Program-made: the position numbers and the translations under genes
Notes under the pieces: model-generated
The model's input: the letters and a program-made list of their open reading frames with translations, nothing else
Told to the model about the DNA's origin: nothing
Database searches by the model: none
Shown here: positions 25,984 through 35,582 of the stretch, one piece after another
Layout: each line of letters starts with the position of its first letter
Position numbering within the stretch: the first letter of the stretch is position 1
Assembly (NCBI RefSeq): GCF_014647415.1
Contig: NZ_BMPD01000008.1
Coordinates: 107,638-171,637 of the forward strand
DNA length: 64,000 bases
Source of the DNA: Haloarcula sebkhae
Lineage (GTDB): Archaea > Halobacteriota > Halobacteria > Halobacteriales > Haloarculaceae
Direction: 5' to 3'

Positions 25984-27372
25984 TCACTCTCCAAGTTTCA
26001 GGATGTAGCCGCTCCGTGTTCCAATATACGTTCCGGACTCCGTGACCGTTGGGGCAGTCGTTGTTCCCTGAATGATAGCGCGCCACATCGGGTCGCCGTC
26101 GAAGGAAAGCGCGTGTACGCCAGCGGCATCGGCACCCTGCGTCCAGCACACAACCGCATCGGATGTCGTCTGCATCTCTCGTAGCGACCGCTTGAAGGAG
26201 TGACTCCAGACGCGCTCTCCGGCAATTCGGTCAACGGCATGGACTGTCGTCTTACCAACAGGAACGCACACTGTATCGTTGGCGACGACCGGCGGACCTC
26301 TCGTGTCATCCGCTGTCGGGTACCGCCACTGTTCGGTCCCGTCCGCTGACTGGAGCGCAACTAGGCGTCCGCCGAACTCTGTCGCGTATACCGTCCCATC
26401 GCGTTCGACTGCGCCCGTCACATTGAAGCCGTCCTCAGTGGCTTTCCCCTCCCGATATTGCCAGCTGGAATCCCCTGTCGATTCGTCTATCGCAGCGAGT
26501 GTAGGCTCACCCGAATCCGTTTCCTCTCTGACGTACAGCGAATCTCCGTAGTGCGCTGGCGGGTCTCCCAGCAGGCGTCCTGGGGAGGACCAGCGACGCG
26601 TGCCGTCTGTTGTGTCGAACGCACTGGTGCGGTCGGGCCCCTCATGGGCGTACACTGTTCCGTTCTGTACCACCGCTTTGCGGATATCTCCCGTTTCACG
26701 TTCGAACCGCCTTCCGCTATCAGCGGTGACAGCAAACAGTGACTCTCCGGCACGGCTGATCTCATCGTCGTGTGTGCTTACGATGGCTGTCCCGTCGGCG
26801 GTTCCGAGAATGGACAGATATCTATCCCGTGGTTCCGTCTCCCACTGTAACTCGCCGTTCTCTAGGCGAACCAGTTGCTGACCAATTCCCAGCATTCTCG
26901 TGTTCCAGCCGACGATAGCGTACACCCCGTTGGCTGTGGGAGCTACTACGGGCACGCTCTTGTTCGCCGCGTAGCGCCACTGCTGTGTTCCGTCGGTGCC
27001 GACTGCGTAGACGTTCTGACTTCTGGGCGGTTGCATGCGTTCTTGGGGTGGGGTTCCTCGATCGTTGCTCCCACCGACGGCGTACACTATCCCATCCCGC
27101 ACGACCGGCCGATTCATCCCGTAATGAGCCCACTGCCCCGCCATCGAGCCGTTCGTCTGGTACGTCCACCGGACTGCGTCACCCTCCGGCGGGTCGGGAC
27201 GCTTGTCGCTTGCCGTCCGCTGGTCCATCGCTGTCTCAGCACGTTGGTCGGACCGCGTTGTTGTGCCCGTCGGGGTTGCTGACTCCGGCGTCGCGGTCTG
27301 GCTGCCATCGAGACCAGCGCAGCCAGCGAGCGCGGCCCCGAACGCGACCAGAAACGTCCGTCGGGATTTCAT
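25984..27372 (-). CDS. Tat-exported lipoprotein with PQQ-like beta-propeller repeats
   Basis: A 462-residue secreted lipoprotein. The signal SRRTFLVAFGAALAGCAG has a twin arginine, a hydrophobic core and the lipobox LAGC, with Cys near residue 18 for lipid attachment. A Thr/Ser/Pro linker follows. The rest is a seven- or eight-bladed propeller of PQQ-like repeats, seen as recurrent DGIVYAVGG, NGVYAIVG, NGTVYAHEGPDRTSAFDTTDGTRRWSSPG, GDSLYV, RDGTVYATEFGGRLVALQSADGTEQWRYP and NDTVCVPVGKTTVHAVDRIAGERVWSH. No PQQ-ligand or catalytic set is evident, so it is probably a BamB-like scaffold or binding protein on the outer face of the membrane. Frames extending upstream lack sense; I start at ATG 27372. 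Confidence 0.85.
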   Translation of the reverse strand: MKSRRTFLVAFGAALAGCAGLDGSQTATPESATPTGTTTRSDQRAETAMDQRTASDKRPDPPEGDAVRWTYQTNGSMAGQWAHYGMNRPVVRDGIVYAVGGSNDRGTPPQERMQPPRSQNVYAVGTDGTQQWRYAANKSVPVVAPTANGVYAIVGWNTRMLGIGQQLVRLENGELQWETEPRDRYLSILGTADGTAIVSTHDDEISRAGESLFAVTADSGRRFERETGDIRKAVVQNGTVYAHEGPDRTSAFDTTDGTRRWSSPGRLLGDPPAHYGDSLYVREETDSGEPTLAAIDESTGDSSWQYREGKATEDGFNVTGAVERDGTVYATEFGGRLVALQSADGTEQWRYPTADDTRGPPVVANDTVCVPVGKTTVHAVDRIAGERVWSHSFKRSLREMQTTSDAVVCWTQGADAAGVHALSFDGDPMWRAIIQGTTTAPTVTESGTYIGTRSGYILKLGE

Positions 27373-27686
27373 TATGACGGGCTGGCTCTCGCTCCGGGAT
27401 AAGTTTCGTGTCGATTGTGCCACTACTTTATTTGGGTGCTGTACCGTAGACCAATGACTACCGACACCGGACTCAGTACCGTATTTCGAACAGATCTGCG
27501 AACGACCGCCCAACTGTCAGACTCCTGTTTGTGGGGCAACCAGTGGTATCCGCTATCCTGGCAGTCGATTCGATCGAATGGACCTACAAGAACCTGTGTT
27601 GAATAATAAGATGTTATACATTCATCTTTGACAATTATATGGATAAAAGAAAACATATTTGTACACGTATATAAAGCGAGTAGTAC
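27373..27686. other. AT-rich divergent promoter region between two lipoprotein genes
   Basis: This 314-base divergent gap is noticeably AT-rich near 27600-27680, with TATA-like TTATAT at 27635-27640 and TATATAAA at 27668-27675. It likely holds both promoters. No gene is supported. Confidence 0.55.
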
Positions 27687-28925
27687 ATGGACCGACGAAC
27701 ATACGTGAGTACGATCGGAAGCAGCATCGCTGCACTCAGCCTTGCAGGATGTAGTGGTAGCGACGGCGGTGACGGAAGCAGTGAGTCCACGCCAACACCA
27801 GAACCAACGTACGAAGTAGATCAGGAGGCACCAGCGCGGCTGAAACTGCTCTCCGTGAGTGGGCCAAAAGAGGTCGCGTTCGGTGATACCATCGAGGGTG
27901 ACGTGACCGCCGTCAACGTCGGTGGTGAGCCGATCTCCGGGGATGCGACCATAGAGTTCGTTCACTCAGAATCAGCTAACACTGAGCCACAGACAGTCAC
28001 AGTCAACGCTGATGGACTGGCGTCCGGCGAAGAAGTTTCGCATAGCTATCGTGTTGACGCCGAGTATGCCGGAGCGTGGGCGTTTGAAGCGTCCTCCGAC
28101 TTCTATGCTGTCGACGATACAGTCACGTCAACTGTGTCTGTCCTCCCGAAGCAGGGGAGCACTGGGGAAAGCATTGAGCTTGCCAGTGGGGTCCAGGCCA
28201 CAGTGTCTGATATGACCTACGAACAGATGATAACCTACGAGCTCCCCGCTGGCGAACGGACTTTGGGCGACAACACCGCACATGCCATTCGCGAAACGGT
28301 CTCAGATAACATCCTGCTGATTCTGAGCGTTACGCTTGAGAACGGAACAGGCGAGGCCCAGACAGTATCGAAAGACGACTTTGTCGTCCCCGAATCGAGC
28401 TTCGTGAGCCAGTCGGCTGCAAGTCGTGACGGAACGAACGCAGTCGGGGAGAACATCAATCCGGGGCAGACCTACAGCGGCCATCTGATTTACGCTGTCC
28501 CGAAGGCCAACGTCGACGACCTCACACTCGGAATAAACCTCGCAGAAGGGAGTGCGGTCGCTGATATCGAAATCCCGCTTCAGTCACCCGGTGGCTTCCC
28601 AGAGTTCGAAATGGCGAACATCGATGTTCCGCCGGAAGACGTTACAGGCGATGAAGCAATCGTTGAGATGGAGGTCGAAAACGTCGGTGACAGCGCGGGG
28701 GTGTTCAAGTCCATCCTTGAGTTCAAGACGCCAGACGATCCGGGCGTATTCGCTGGCTATTCCGCAGATACGTGGTATATCGACTCTGATGGACCCTACA
28801 CACAGCGGATTCCCGCTGGCGAAACCAGAACCATCGAACTGGTGACGGAACCGGATTCAGACAGGCGGTGGGACTACCGAACGACCCCATTCGGCGCGGA
28901 GTGGACGTTCGTGGCCGTGGAATAG
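27687..28925 (+). CDS. Tat-exported lipoprotein of unknown function
   Basis: A 412-residue surface lipoprotein. MDRRTYVSTIGSSIAALSLAGC is a twin-arginine signal with lipobox LAGC, followed by a Gly/Ser/Asp then Thr/Pro linker. The mature part looks like two or three beta-sandwich domains: a CARDB-like segment (FGDTIEGDVTAVNVGGEPISGDATIEF), a middle segment around residues 155-295 resembling DUF4352-type telokin folds (LILSVTLENGTGEAQTVSKDDFVV), and a last CARDB-like part (VEMEVENVGDSAGVFKSILEF). It faces the propeller lipoprotein across a shared promoter region. No enzymatic motif. Confidence 0.75.
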   Translation: MDRRTYVSTIGSSIAALSLAGCSGSDGGDGSSESTPTPEPTYEVDQEAPARLKLLSVSGPKEVAFGDTIEGDVTAVNVGGEPISGDATIEFVHSESANTEPQTVTVNADGLASGEEVSHSYRVDAEYAGAWAFEASSDFYAVDDTVTSTVSVLPKQGSTGESIELASGVQATVSDMTYEQMITYELPAGERTLGDNTAHAIRETVSDNILLILSVTLENGTGEAQTVSKDDFVVPESSFVSQSAASRDGTNAVGENINPGQTYSGHLIYAVPKANVDDLTLGINLAEGSAVADIEIPLQSPGGFPEFEMANIDVPPEDVTGDEAIVEMEVENVGDSAGVFKSILEFKTPDDPGVFAGYSADTWYIDSDGPYTQRIPAGETRTIELVTEPDSDRRWDYRTTPFGAEWTFVAVE

Positions 28926-29035
28926 GTGTAGGTACGACTTCGCCCACAACCTCATCTAGGTAACTTCTGTGTCTCCCGTTTCCCTATCGCGTCAACAGCG
29001 GTAGGTATTTTCCGGGGCCGAGCGACGGGTAGACC

Positions 29036-30217
29036 ATGCAAGCAGTCGTACTCGCAGCGGGGCAGGGGACGCGTATGCGGCCGTTGACAGACAACACACC
29101 GAAGCCGATGCTCCCGGTCGCTGACCGGCCGCTGGTGGCACACACCGCCGATACGGCGATCCAGGCAGGGGCCGACGAACTCATCTTCGTCGTCGGCTAC
29201 GAGGCCGAGGCGGTCCGCTCGTACTTCGGGGACGAGTACAGTGGCGTCCCGGTCAGCTTTGCCGTCCAAGAGGAGCAACTGGGGACTGCCGACGCGGTGG
29301 CAGCCGCGAAGGACCACCTCGATGGCCCATTCGCAGTCCTCAACGGCGACAACCTCTACGACGCTGAGAGTCTCAGTGGCCTTTTCGATGCCGCGCCGTC
29401 GGTCGCTGCCTATCGCGTCGACGACCCAACGAGCTACGGCGTGCTGTCGACAGACGGGGGTGCCGTCACCGACATCGTCGAGAAGCCAGACGAGCCGCCA
29501 ACGGAGCTGGCAAACGCCGGGGCGTACGTCTTCCCAGCCGAGGCACGGGACTGGCTTGACGTGCCGCTGAGCGACCGCGGGGAGCGCGAAATCACGGACG
29601 TGCTTGCGAGAGTTATCCAGGAGGCGACGGTCACTGCCGTCGAAGTCGACCGCTGGCTGGACGTGGGCCGGCCCTGGGAGCTACTGGCAGCCAACGAGTG
29701 GAAACTGGGGCAACTGGACCGACGACTCGACGGGGAGGTCCGGGGCGATGCTGACCTGCGCGGCGAAGTCGTCGTCGAGGAGGGCGCGGTCGTCGAACCC
29801 GGCGTCGTCATCGAGGGGCCAGCGCTGGTCCGATCGGGCGCACACGTGGGACCGAACGCATACGTCCGGGGCGCGACCCTTCTTGGGGAGGACACCCACG
29901 TTGGCCACGGGGTCGAACTCAAGAACACGGTGTTGATGGCCGATTCCAACGTTCCGCACGTCTCTTACGTGGGTGACAGCGTCATCGGTCGTGAGGTCAA
30001 CTTCGGTGCGGGAACGCAGGTGGCGAACCTCCGCCACGACGGCGATCCGGTCCGGATGACGGTGAAAGGCGACCGTGTCTCGACGGGCCGGCGGAAGTTC
30101 GGCGTCGTCGCGGGCGACGGAGCGAAGACGGCCATCAACACCAGTCTGAACGCCGGCGTCGTGCTCTCATCGGGCGCAACAACTACCCCCGGAGAGTCTG
30201 TTACCCGGGACCGATAG
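29036..30217 (+). CDS. GlmU-like sugar-phosphate nucleotidyltransferase/acetyltransferase
   Basis: A 393-residue bifunctional-type enzyme. The N-terminal nucleotidyltransferase has QAVVLAAGQGTRMRPLTDNTPKPMLPVADRPL, the NTP-binding loop and uridylyl-transfer Lys, and VLNGDNLYD for metal binding. The C-terminal half is a left-handed beta-helix (GDADLRGEVVVEEGAVVEPGVVIEGPALVRSGAHVGPNAYVRG ...). It carries HGVELKNTVLMADSNVPHVSYVGDSVIG and GAGTQVANLRHDG, the acetyltransferase region of archaeal GlmU. Expected to make UDP-N-acetylglucosamine or dTDP/UDP-glucose for cell-surface glycans; which sugar cannot be fixed from sequence. Confidence 0.88.
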   Translation: MQAVVLAAGQGTRMRPLTDNTPKPMLPVADRPLVAHTADTAIQAGADELIFVVGYEAEAVRSYFGDEYSGVPVSFAVQEEQLGTADAVAAAKDHLDGPFAVLNGDNLYDAESLSGLFDAAPSVAAYRVDDPTSYGVLSTDGGAVTDIVEKPDEPPTELANAGAYVFPAEARDWLDVPLSDRGEREITDVLARVIQEATVTAVEVDRWLDVGRPWELLAANEWKLGQLDRRLDGEVRGDADLRGEVVVEEGAVVEPGVVIEGPALVRSGAHVGPNAYVRGATLLGEDTHVGHGVELKNTVLMADSNVPHVSYVGDSVIGREVNFGAGTQVANLRHDGDPVRMTVKGDRVSTGRRKFGVVAGDGAKTAINTSLNAGVVLSSGATTTPGESVTRDR

Positions 30218-30355
30218 CGGGACTGCACAGCGGGCGTCCGTCCGGCTCACGTACACGCTACTGCCATTCTGTTACCGATTCGACATTCGTGTATGTTCGT
30301 GACGTTCAGTGCAAGTATGTGGGATTAAGTGGCGTGAAAGACACTCTCAACTAAG

Positions 30356-30535
30356 ATGGTCGACCCGACATCAGATCACCACGAAGATATCGACGAGGAC
30401 GAGGCACCGGAGTGTGCTACATGCGGTGATGCTATCGCCAACGAAGTGACTCACCGTGTTATCACATGGATAGAGGACGGCAGCGTCGAAACGGCTCACT
30501 TCTGCAACGAGGACTGCCGGACAGAGTGGCAGTAA
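30356..30535 (+). CDS. Small zinc-finger protein
   Basis: A 59-residue acidic protein with CATCG near residues 20-24 and FCNEDCRTEW near the end, i.e. CxxC...CxxxC, a compact zinc-binding arrangement resembling the TRASH/MYM type seen in small haloarchaeal proteins. The ATG at 30356 follows a short intergenic space after the GlmU-like gene. Its size and acidic composition fit the zinc-finger microproteins frequent in haloarchaea. Function unknown; a DNA- or protein-binding role is plausible. Confidence 0.65.
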   Translation: MVDPTSDHHEDIDEDEAPECATCGDAIANEVTHRVITWIEDGSVETAHFCNEDCRTEWQ

Positions 30536-30639
30536 CGCGTCTGTTCTACCCGTCGTCTGGACGGCGACCGCTTGCCGTGCGTCACTCACGGTTCGGATCG
30601 TTTGGGTGCATCTTCCGCTGTTAAAACCGAACCTTCGTT

Positions 30640-30849
30640 TCAGTTCATCTGCGTATCGATGTGGTGGACAGCGTCCGGTGAGAGAAGTCGCCCGGTAGGT
30701 AGTTCGACCCAGCCGTTTGCGAGGACCCGAACCGCTCCCTCGTGTAACACTGTCTCCTGATCGATATCCGCGTACACGATAGCGTTCTCGTAGGCCTTGA
30801 CGAACTGATCTACGGCATCATCCCAGGCTGGTTCCGTCGAGAAGACCAT
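30640..30849 (-). CDS. Small hypothetical protein
   Basis: A 69-residue acidic protein starting MVFSTEPAWDDAVDQFVKAY with a helix-rich first half and a beta-rich second half (VRVLANGWVELPTGRLLSPDAVHHID). The ATG is followed by typical halophilic composition and preceded by a TATA-like GATATAGTC on its sense side. Longer frames upstream have basic, non-halophilic composition. No family recognised. Confidence 0.55.
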   Translation of the reverse strand: MVFSTEPAWDDAVDQFVKAYENAIVYADIDQETVLHEGAVRVLANGWVELPTGRLLSPDAVHHIDTQMN

Positions 30850-31012
30850 AGTTCGACTATGCTGTGGCCGAGATATAGTCTTGGTGCGACACTTTCCCAT
30901 CCCGTCGTCGTCCCTTCTTTCAAAACCGTTGACGGAATCAACTCCGACAAACCAATAGAGTGTTAACATCCTGCACATATTTGGGATGGCCTAGTGAACA
31001 CTGCGGTATGAC

Positions 31013-32995
31013 ATGACTGCAGGCAATCACGCTGACTGGCGTCAGGCCGAGGAAGCGTACACTGACGAAGTCATCGGCGACGACACGCTGGGTGAGATGT
31101 TTGCTGCAAGCGCGACCCGGAACGCCGAGACGACGGCCCAACTGTACAAGGGTGGCGTTTACGATCGGTCACTGACCGACGACGTGATACCAGCGGCTCC
31201 CGACGGCGACTACGCCGAACTCAGCTACGAGCGGATGCACCACTTGGTCAAATACCTGGCCGCAGGGTTCCGTGACCTCGGTGTCGGCTCGGACGTTCGC
31301 GTCGGTATCTTGTCCAACACACGAATGGAGTGGGCGCTGAGTGACTTTGCCATTCTGTCTGCGGGTGGGGTGGTGACGACTGTGTACACGGATTCCTCGC
31401 CGAAGCAGGTCCAGTATCTGCTGTCGGACCCGGAGGCGAGCGCCGTCGTCGTGGAGAACGCTGCGATGCTGGACCGCGTCCTGGCTGTCGAGGAGGACCT
31501 GTCCCTCTCGTTCATCGTCGTCATGGACGACACTGACGTGGACCGCGAAGACGTGTACACACTCAATACGGTGTATCGGCGCGGCGAGGAGACGTTCAGC
31601 GAGACGGCGTACCAGTCCTGGCTGGACGAACGCGATCCCGACGACCTGGCGAGCCTCATCTACACCTCCGGGACGACGGGCCAGCCGAAAGGGGTCCGGC
31701 TCACCCACCGCAACTTCCGGGCGAATGTCAATCAGACGCGCAGGCGAATGGGGCCACGACCCGACAAGCCGTCGCACCTGCCGACCGTTACCCCCGAGAC
31801 GCGTTCGATAGCGTTCCTCCCGCTAGCACACGTGTTTGAGCGCCTCGCGGGTCATTTCCTCATGTACGCCTCCGGCGCGGCTGTGAGCTACGCCGAAAGC
31901 CCGGATACGCTGGCCGACGACCTCCAGACTGTCAAACCGATGACCGGGCTGAGCGTTCCACGGGTCTACGAGCGGATTTTCGACAATATGCGAACGCAGG
32001 CCAGCGAGTCCCCGCTCAAAAAGCGGATTTTCGACTGGTCGATGGACGTGGCCCGCGACTATGCCCGGACCGACGACCCGGGACCGATACTTACGGCGAA
32101 ACATGCACTCGCGGACCGTCTCGTCTACAGCACGGTCAAAGAACGGCTCGGCGGGAACATCGAGTTCATGGTCAGTGGCGGTGGCAGTCTCTCGAAAACG
32201 CTCTGTGAGACGTTCCTCGGCATGGGGCTGACGATACTCGAAGGATACGGCCTCACGGAAACGTCGCCGGTCCTGACTGTGAATCCGCCGGAAGACACCC
32301 GCCCTGGAACCCTCGGTGCCCCGTTGCCCGAAGTTGACGTTCACATCGATACCGGTGTTGTCGACGCCAGCGAGTTCGACGACGTCACTGGCGACGTAGG
32401 CGAGCTGCTCGTCGACGGCCCAAACGTCACGGCGGGGTACTGGAACGCGCCCGATGCGACGACGCGGGCGTTCACGGAAATCGACGGCACCCAGTGGTTC
32501 CGCACCGGCGACATCGTCGAACGTACCGACGACGAATTCCTCATCTATCACGACCGCCTGAAGGAGCTGCTCGTCCTCTCGACGGGGAAAAACGTCGCAC
32601 CACAGCCCATCGAAGATCAGTTCGCGACGAGCGATCGGGTCGATCAGATCATGGTCGTCGGCGACGACCAGAAGTTCGTCGGCGCGATAATCGTCCCGAA
32701 TTTCGAGGAACTCCGCCGGTGGGCCGACAGCGAGGGCGTCGACCTTCCCGACGATTCAGAAGCACTGGTCGACGACGAACGTGTCCACGAGTGGGTCCAG
32801 ACCGCTGTCGACGCGGTCAACGAGGAACTCGAACAGGTCGAGCGGATCAAGTCGTTCGCGCTCGTCTCCCGGGAGTGGACCGCCGAAAACGACTTGCTCA
32901 CCCCGTCGATGAAAAAGAAGCGCCGCAACATCCGCAGCGCGTACCGCGAGAAACTCGCCGAGATATACGGACAGCAGCAGGTCGAAGCGGCCTGA
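31013..32995 (+). CDS. Long-chain acyl-CoA synthetase (AMP-forming)
   Basis: A 660-residue ANL-superfamily enzyme. P-loop-like motif YTSGTTGQPKGVRLTHRNF near residue 217, AIAFLPLAHVFERLAGHF, the substrate motif GYGLTETSPVLTVNPPEDTRPGTLG, and WFRTGDIVERTDDEFLIYHDRLKELLVLSTGKNVAPQPIE with the conserved Asp, Arg and hinge. The length and the G-K-N-V motif match the long-chain (ACSL/FadD15-like) group. It activates fatty acids or isoprenoid acids to CoA esters; coupled in function, not position, to the beta-oxidation genes near 22-26 kb. Confidence 0.93.
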   Translation: MTAGNHADWRQAEEAYTDEVIGDDTLGEMFAASATRNAETTAQLYKGGVYDRSLTDDVIPAAPDGDYAELSYERMHHLVKYLAAGFRDLGVGSDVRVGILSNTRMEWALSDFAILSAGGVVTTVYTDSSPKQVQYLLSDPEASAVVVENAAMLDRVLAVEEDLSLSFIVVMDDTDVDREDVYTLNTVYRRGEETFSETAYQSWLDERDPDDLASLIYTSGTTGQPKGVRLTHRNFRANVNQTRRRMGPRPDKPSHLPTVTPETRSIAFLPLAHVFERLAGHFLMYASGAAVSYAESPDTLADDLQTVKPMTGLSVPRVYERIFDNMRTQASESPLKKRIFDWSMDVARDYARTDDPGPILTAKHALADRLVYSTVKERLGGNIEFMVSGGGSLSKTLCETFLGMGLTILEGYGLTETSPVLTVNPPEDTRPGTLGAPLPEVDVHIDTGVVDASEFDDVTGDVGELLVDGPNVTAGYWNAPDATTRAFTEIDGTQWFRTGDIVERTDDEFLIYHDRLKELLVLSTGKNVAPQPIEDQFATSDRVDQIMVVGDDQKFVGAIIVPNFEELRRWADSEGVDLPDDSEALVDDERVHEWVQTAVDAVNEELEQVERIKSFALVSREWTAENDLLTPSMKKKRRNIRSAYREKLAEIYGQQQVEAA

Positions 32996-33018
32996 CTGAC
33001 TGTCGCCAGCAGCCGGAT

Positions 33019-33411
33019 TCAGTCGGTGACGACCACGTCGACGGCTCGTTCGCGTGGCCCGTCACAGTCGACGAACAGCACGGACTGCCACGTCCCCATG
33101 TCGAGGTCCCCGTCGCGGACGGGAATCGTCTCGCTCGCCCCGACGACCATCGCCCGGACGTGTGAATCCGCGTTGCCGTCCAGTTCGTCGTGGTCCCACC
33201 CGCTGTCCGAGACGAGGTCGCCGAGTGCGTCGCTGAGGTCGCCGAGCAGTCGCGGCTCGGCCTCGTTGACAGTGATACCCGCGGTGGTGTGGCGGACGAA
33301 CACGGTGCAGGTCCCTTCGGCGTCTTCGGGAATCACGTCCCGAACCCGGTCGGTGATATCAATCACGTCTGTGTGCGTGTCGCTTTTGACGGTGAACCGA
33401 GTTGCGTTCAT
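33019..33411 (-). CDS. YjbQ/UPF0047 family protein
   Basis: A 130-residue protein with the family signature DCDGPRERAVDVVV at the end, VFVRHTTAGITVNEAEPRLLGDL, and HVRAMVVGASETIPVRDGDLDMGTWQSVLFVDCDGPR. The YjbQ fold is a homotrimeric beta-barrel; thiamin phosphate synthase activity has been reported for members but the physiological role is uncertain. I prefer ATG 33411; a GTG at 33423, nearer to a TATA-like ATATAATAAA around 33455, would add four residues. Confidence 0.85.
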   Translation of the reverse strand: MNATRFTVKSDTHTDVIDITDRVRDVIPEDAEGTCTVFVRHTTAGITVNEAEPRLLGDLSDALGDLVSDSGWDHDELDGNADSHVRAMVVGASETIPVRDGDLDMGTWQSVLFVDCDGPRERAVDVVVTD

Positions 33412-33542
33412 ATCGAATGCCACTCTCCGGACCTATGTGAAGATAGGCCATTTATTATATACGATTCGGGTGGCTCAACGAGAAACTGCCTGTCAGTGTC
33501 GCAGGGCGGTTCTCCGCCCGCTCCAAGAGCGCCGCGCAGCGC

Positions 33543-35582
33543 TCAGGCCAGCCATTCGTCCGGCTTAGTGTTGTAGTCGATGTCGGTCGCGGTGAGGTGT
33601 TCGACCTCGGACCAGTCCACGTCGGTGACGGTCACCTCGTCGCCGTCGTAGCGGATGCGCTTGCCGACCTCTTCGGGTTCGGGTTCGCGGTCGCGGCGCT
33701 TGGCGACCTCCACGTCGTGGTCGTCGAACTCCTTGACGATGGTCAGGAGGTTCACCGGGCGGCCCCAGAGTTCGAAGGTGCGCTTGAGCACTTCCTTGGC
33801 CTGCCCGATGTCGAGCATCACGCCGTTGTACTGGTGGGCGAGCAACAGTTCGTTGCGGTTCTGGTAGTTGCCGTCCTCGACGACAACGGTGGGCTTGCCG
33901 AAGTTGGTGAACTGCAACATCAGCTTCTTCTTGACGTCCTCGTGGTCCGTCGAGGTCACTCGGTAGTCGCCCGAGGCATGGGTGTACTCGTAGGTGAAGT
34001 AGTCGTTGTCGTCGACGAACTCCTGGGTGAGGAACTCATCGAGGAACGTCACGTCGTTGTGGCTCTCCCGGATCTCCCGCATCCGTTCCCAGCCGCGGGT
34101 GTAGTCCACGTCCGAAAGCGCTTTCGCGACGCTGTCGTAGCGCGAGTCGTCGAACATGTAGCGGGCGGTCCGCTCCAGTTCCTCCTGGCCGATCCGGGAG
34201 ACGAAGCCGCGGTACTGGGGTTTGACCAGCGAGTAGTGTCGGTGGGCCAGTCCCTCGTAGGTCAGGACCTTCCAGGGGTACTGTTCCACGTCGAAGTCGC
34301 CGTCACGGGCCGCCGCTAGCCCCTCGCTGTCGACACGGGGGTCCTCGGGGTCGAGGTCGTCGAGGTGGCCCGGAACGTCGGTGAGCCACTCCGGGGGTTC
34401 GAGGTGGTCTTGGACGGTTTCGTAGTCGACGCTCTCATCGAAGTTCCGCCAGGTGATGCCCTCGACCCGGAGCAGGCGCTCGATGACTTCACGGCGGTTC
34501 TCCGTGTTCTCGACGTACTCCCAGATCTCTAAGCCGAGGCTGTAGGGGTTCAGGCCGCCCGACCCCAGTACCTTCGACATGTGGTCGGAGTAGAGGATGA
34601 ACTCGTCATCGCCGGCGAACTGTTCGCCGGTCATCATCAGGGACTCCCAGTAGGAGGCCCACCCTTCGTTCATCACCTTCGTCATCTTCTGGGGAGCGAA
34701 GTAGTACGCCTCCCGGCGGAGCAGTTCCAGCAGTTCTTTCTGCCAATCTTCCATCTCCGTAGCCCGCTCGGCGTCCGCGTCGTACTGCATGCCGTGTTTC
34801 CGGAGGAACCCGAGCACGTCCTTCTCGGGTTCGGCGGGGAACGTGACGTTCTCGTCGTCGTCGCGCTGAGCGTCCAGCCACTCCTCGTCGAACACCTGCC
34901 GTTTGACCTCCTCGGAGAGGTCGAGGTCATCCAGTTGGTCAGTTACGTCAGCCCCCTCGATATCCTCGAACTCCTCGGGGACCGTCTCGACCGGGCTGTA
35001 GGGAACGTGCTGGTCGATGTTGTCCTCCAGACAGAGGACGTGGTCGATGAACCGCTCGACCTCGGCCCGCTCGATGTCGGGGTCCTGCATGTACTCCTGG
35101 ATGGTGTCGCCATGGCGGGCGAGCATCCCCGCGGCGTCGGGGCCGCGACGGCGGTCCTCGCCGGACTCGTCAGTCGTCGTCCGGGAGGAGCCGTCGGTGA
35201 ACATGCGGAACCACTCGTTGTTGGCGAAGAAGTCCGCGTGGGCCTCGACGTGGGTGATGACGGCCTTCTGGTCGGCTAGCGTGTTCGACTCCTGCAGGAA
35301 CGCGTGGGCCGGGTCGTCGTTGTTGACGATCTCGAAGGCCTTCCCACCGAGGAACTGGCCCTGTTTCTGCTGGCGGTCGTACTGCATCCCCCAGCGCCAG
35401 TGCGGGTACCGCTGCTGGAACCCGCCATAGGCGATGAGTTCGTTCATCTCGTCGTAGTCGACGATCCAGTAGTTCACCGGGTACGGCTTCAGGCCGAGCT
35501 TTTTGGCGAGATTGCCAGCCTCTTTGACCGGTTCGTCGAGGTCGTCGGCCACGCGCTGTTTCGCGAATCTATCGTTGTTCAT
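33543..35582 (-). CDS. SpoVR family protein
   Basis: A 679-residue protein of the SpoVR/YcgB family. It starts with [45 protein letters not shown] and contains [32 protein letters not shown] and the C-terminal [50 protein letters not shown]. His- and Glu-rich motifs ([17 protein letters not shown]) suggest a metallopeptidase-like fold. It is the last gene of a four-gene operon; its ATG overlaps the yeaH stop by four bases. SpoVR, YeaH and PrkA orthologues are a conserved stress module. Confidence 0.93.
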   Translation of the reverse strand: MNNDRFAKQRVADDLDEPVKEAGNLAKKLGLKPYPVNYWIVDYDEMNELIAYGGFQQRYPHWRWGMQYDRQQKQGQFLGGKAFEIVNNDDPAHAFLQESNTLADQKAVITHVEAHADFFANNEWFRMFTDGSSRTTTDESGEDRRRGPDAAGMLARHGDTIQEYMQDPDIERAEVERFIDHVLCLEDNIDQHVPYSPVETVPEEFEDIEGADVTDQLDDLDLSEEVKRQVFDEEWLDAQRDDDENVTFPAEPEKDVLGFLRKHGMQYDADAERATEMEDWQKELLELLRREAYYFAPQKMTKVMNEGWASYWESLMMTGEQFAGDDEFILYSDHMSKVLGSGGLNPYSLGLEIWEYVENTENRREVIERLLRVEGITWRNFDESVDYETVQDHLEPPEWLTDVPGHLDDLDPEDPRVDSEGLAAARDGDFDVEQYPWKVLTYEGLAHRHYSLVKPQYRGFVSRIGQEELERTARYMFDDSRYDSVAKALSDVDYTRGWERMREIRESHNDVTFLDEFLTQEFVDDNDYFTYEYTHASGDYRVTSTDHEDVKKKLMLQFTNFGKPTVVVEDGNYQNRNELLLAHQYNGVMLDIGQAKEVLKRTFELWGRPVNLLTIVKEFDDHDVEVAKRRDREPEPEEVGKRIRYDGDEVTVTDVDWSEVEHLTATDIDYNTKPDEWLA

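Noticed and set aside
27415..27606. Short plus-strand frame in the divergent promoter between the two lipoproteins
   Set aside because: Cys/Trp/Arg-rich product without halophilic bias, and it lies where both promoters must be.
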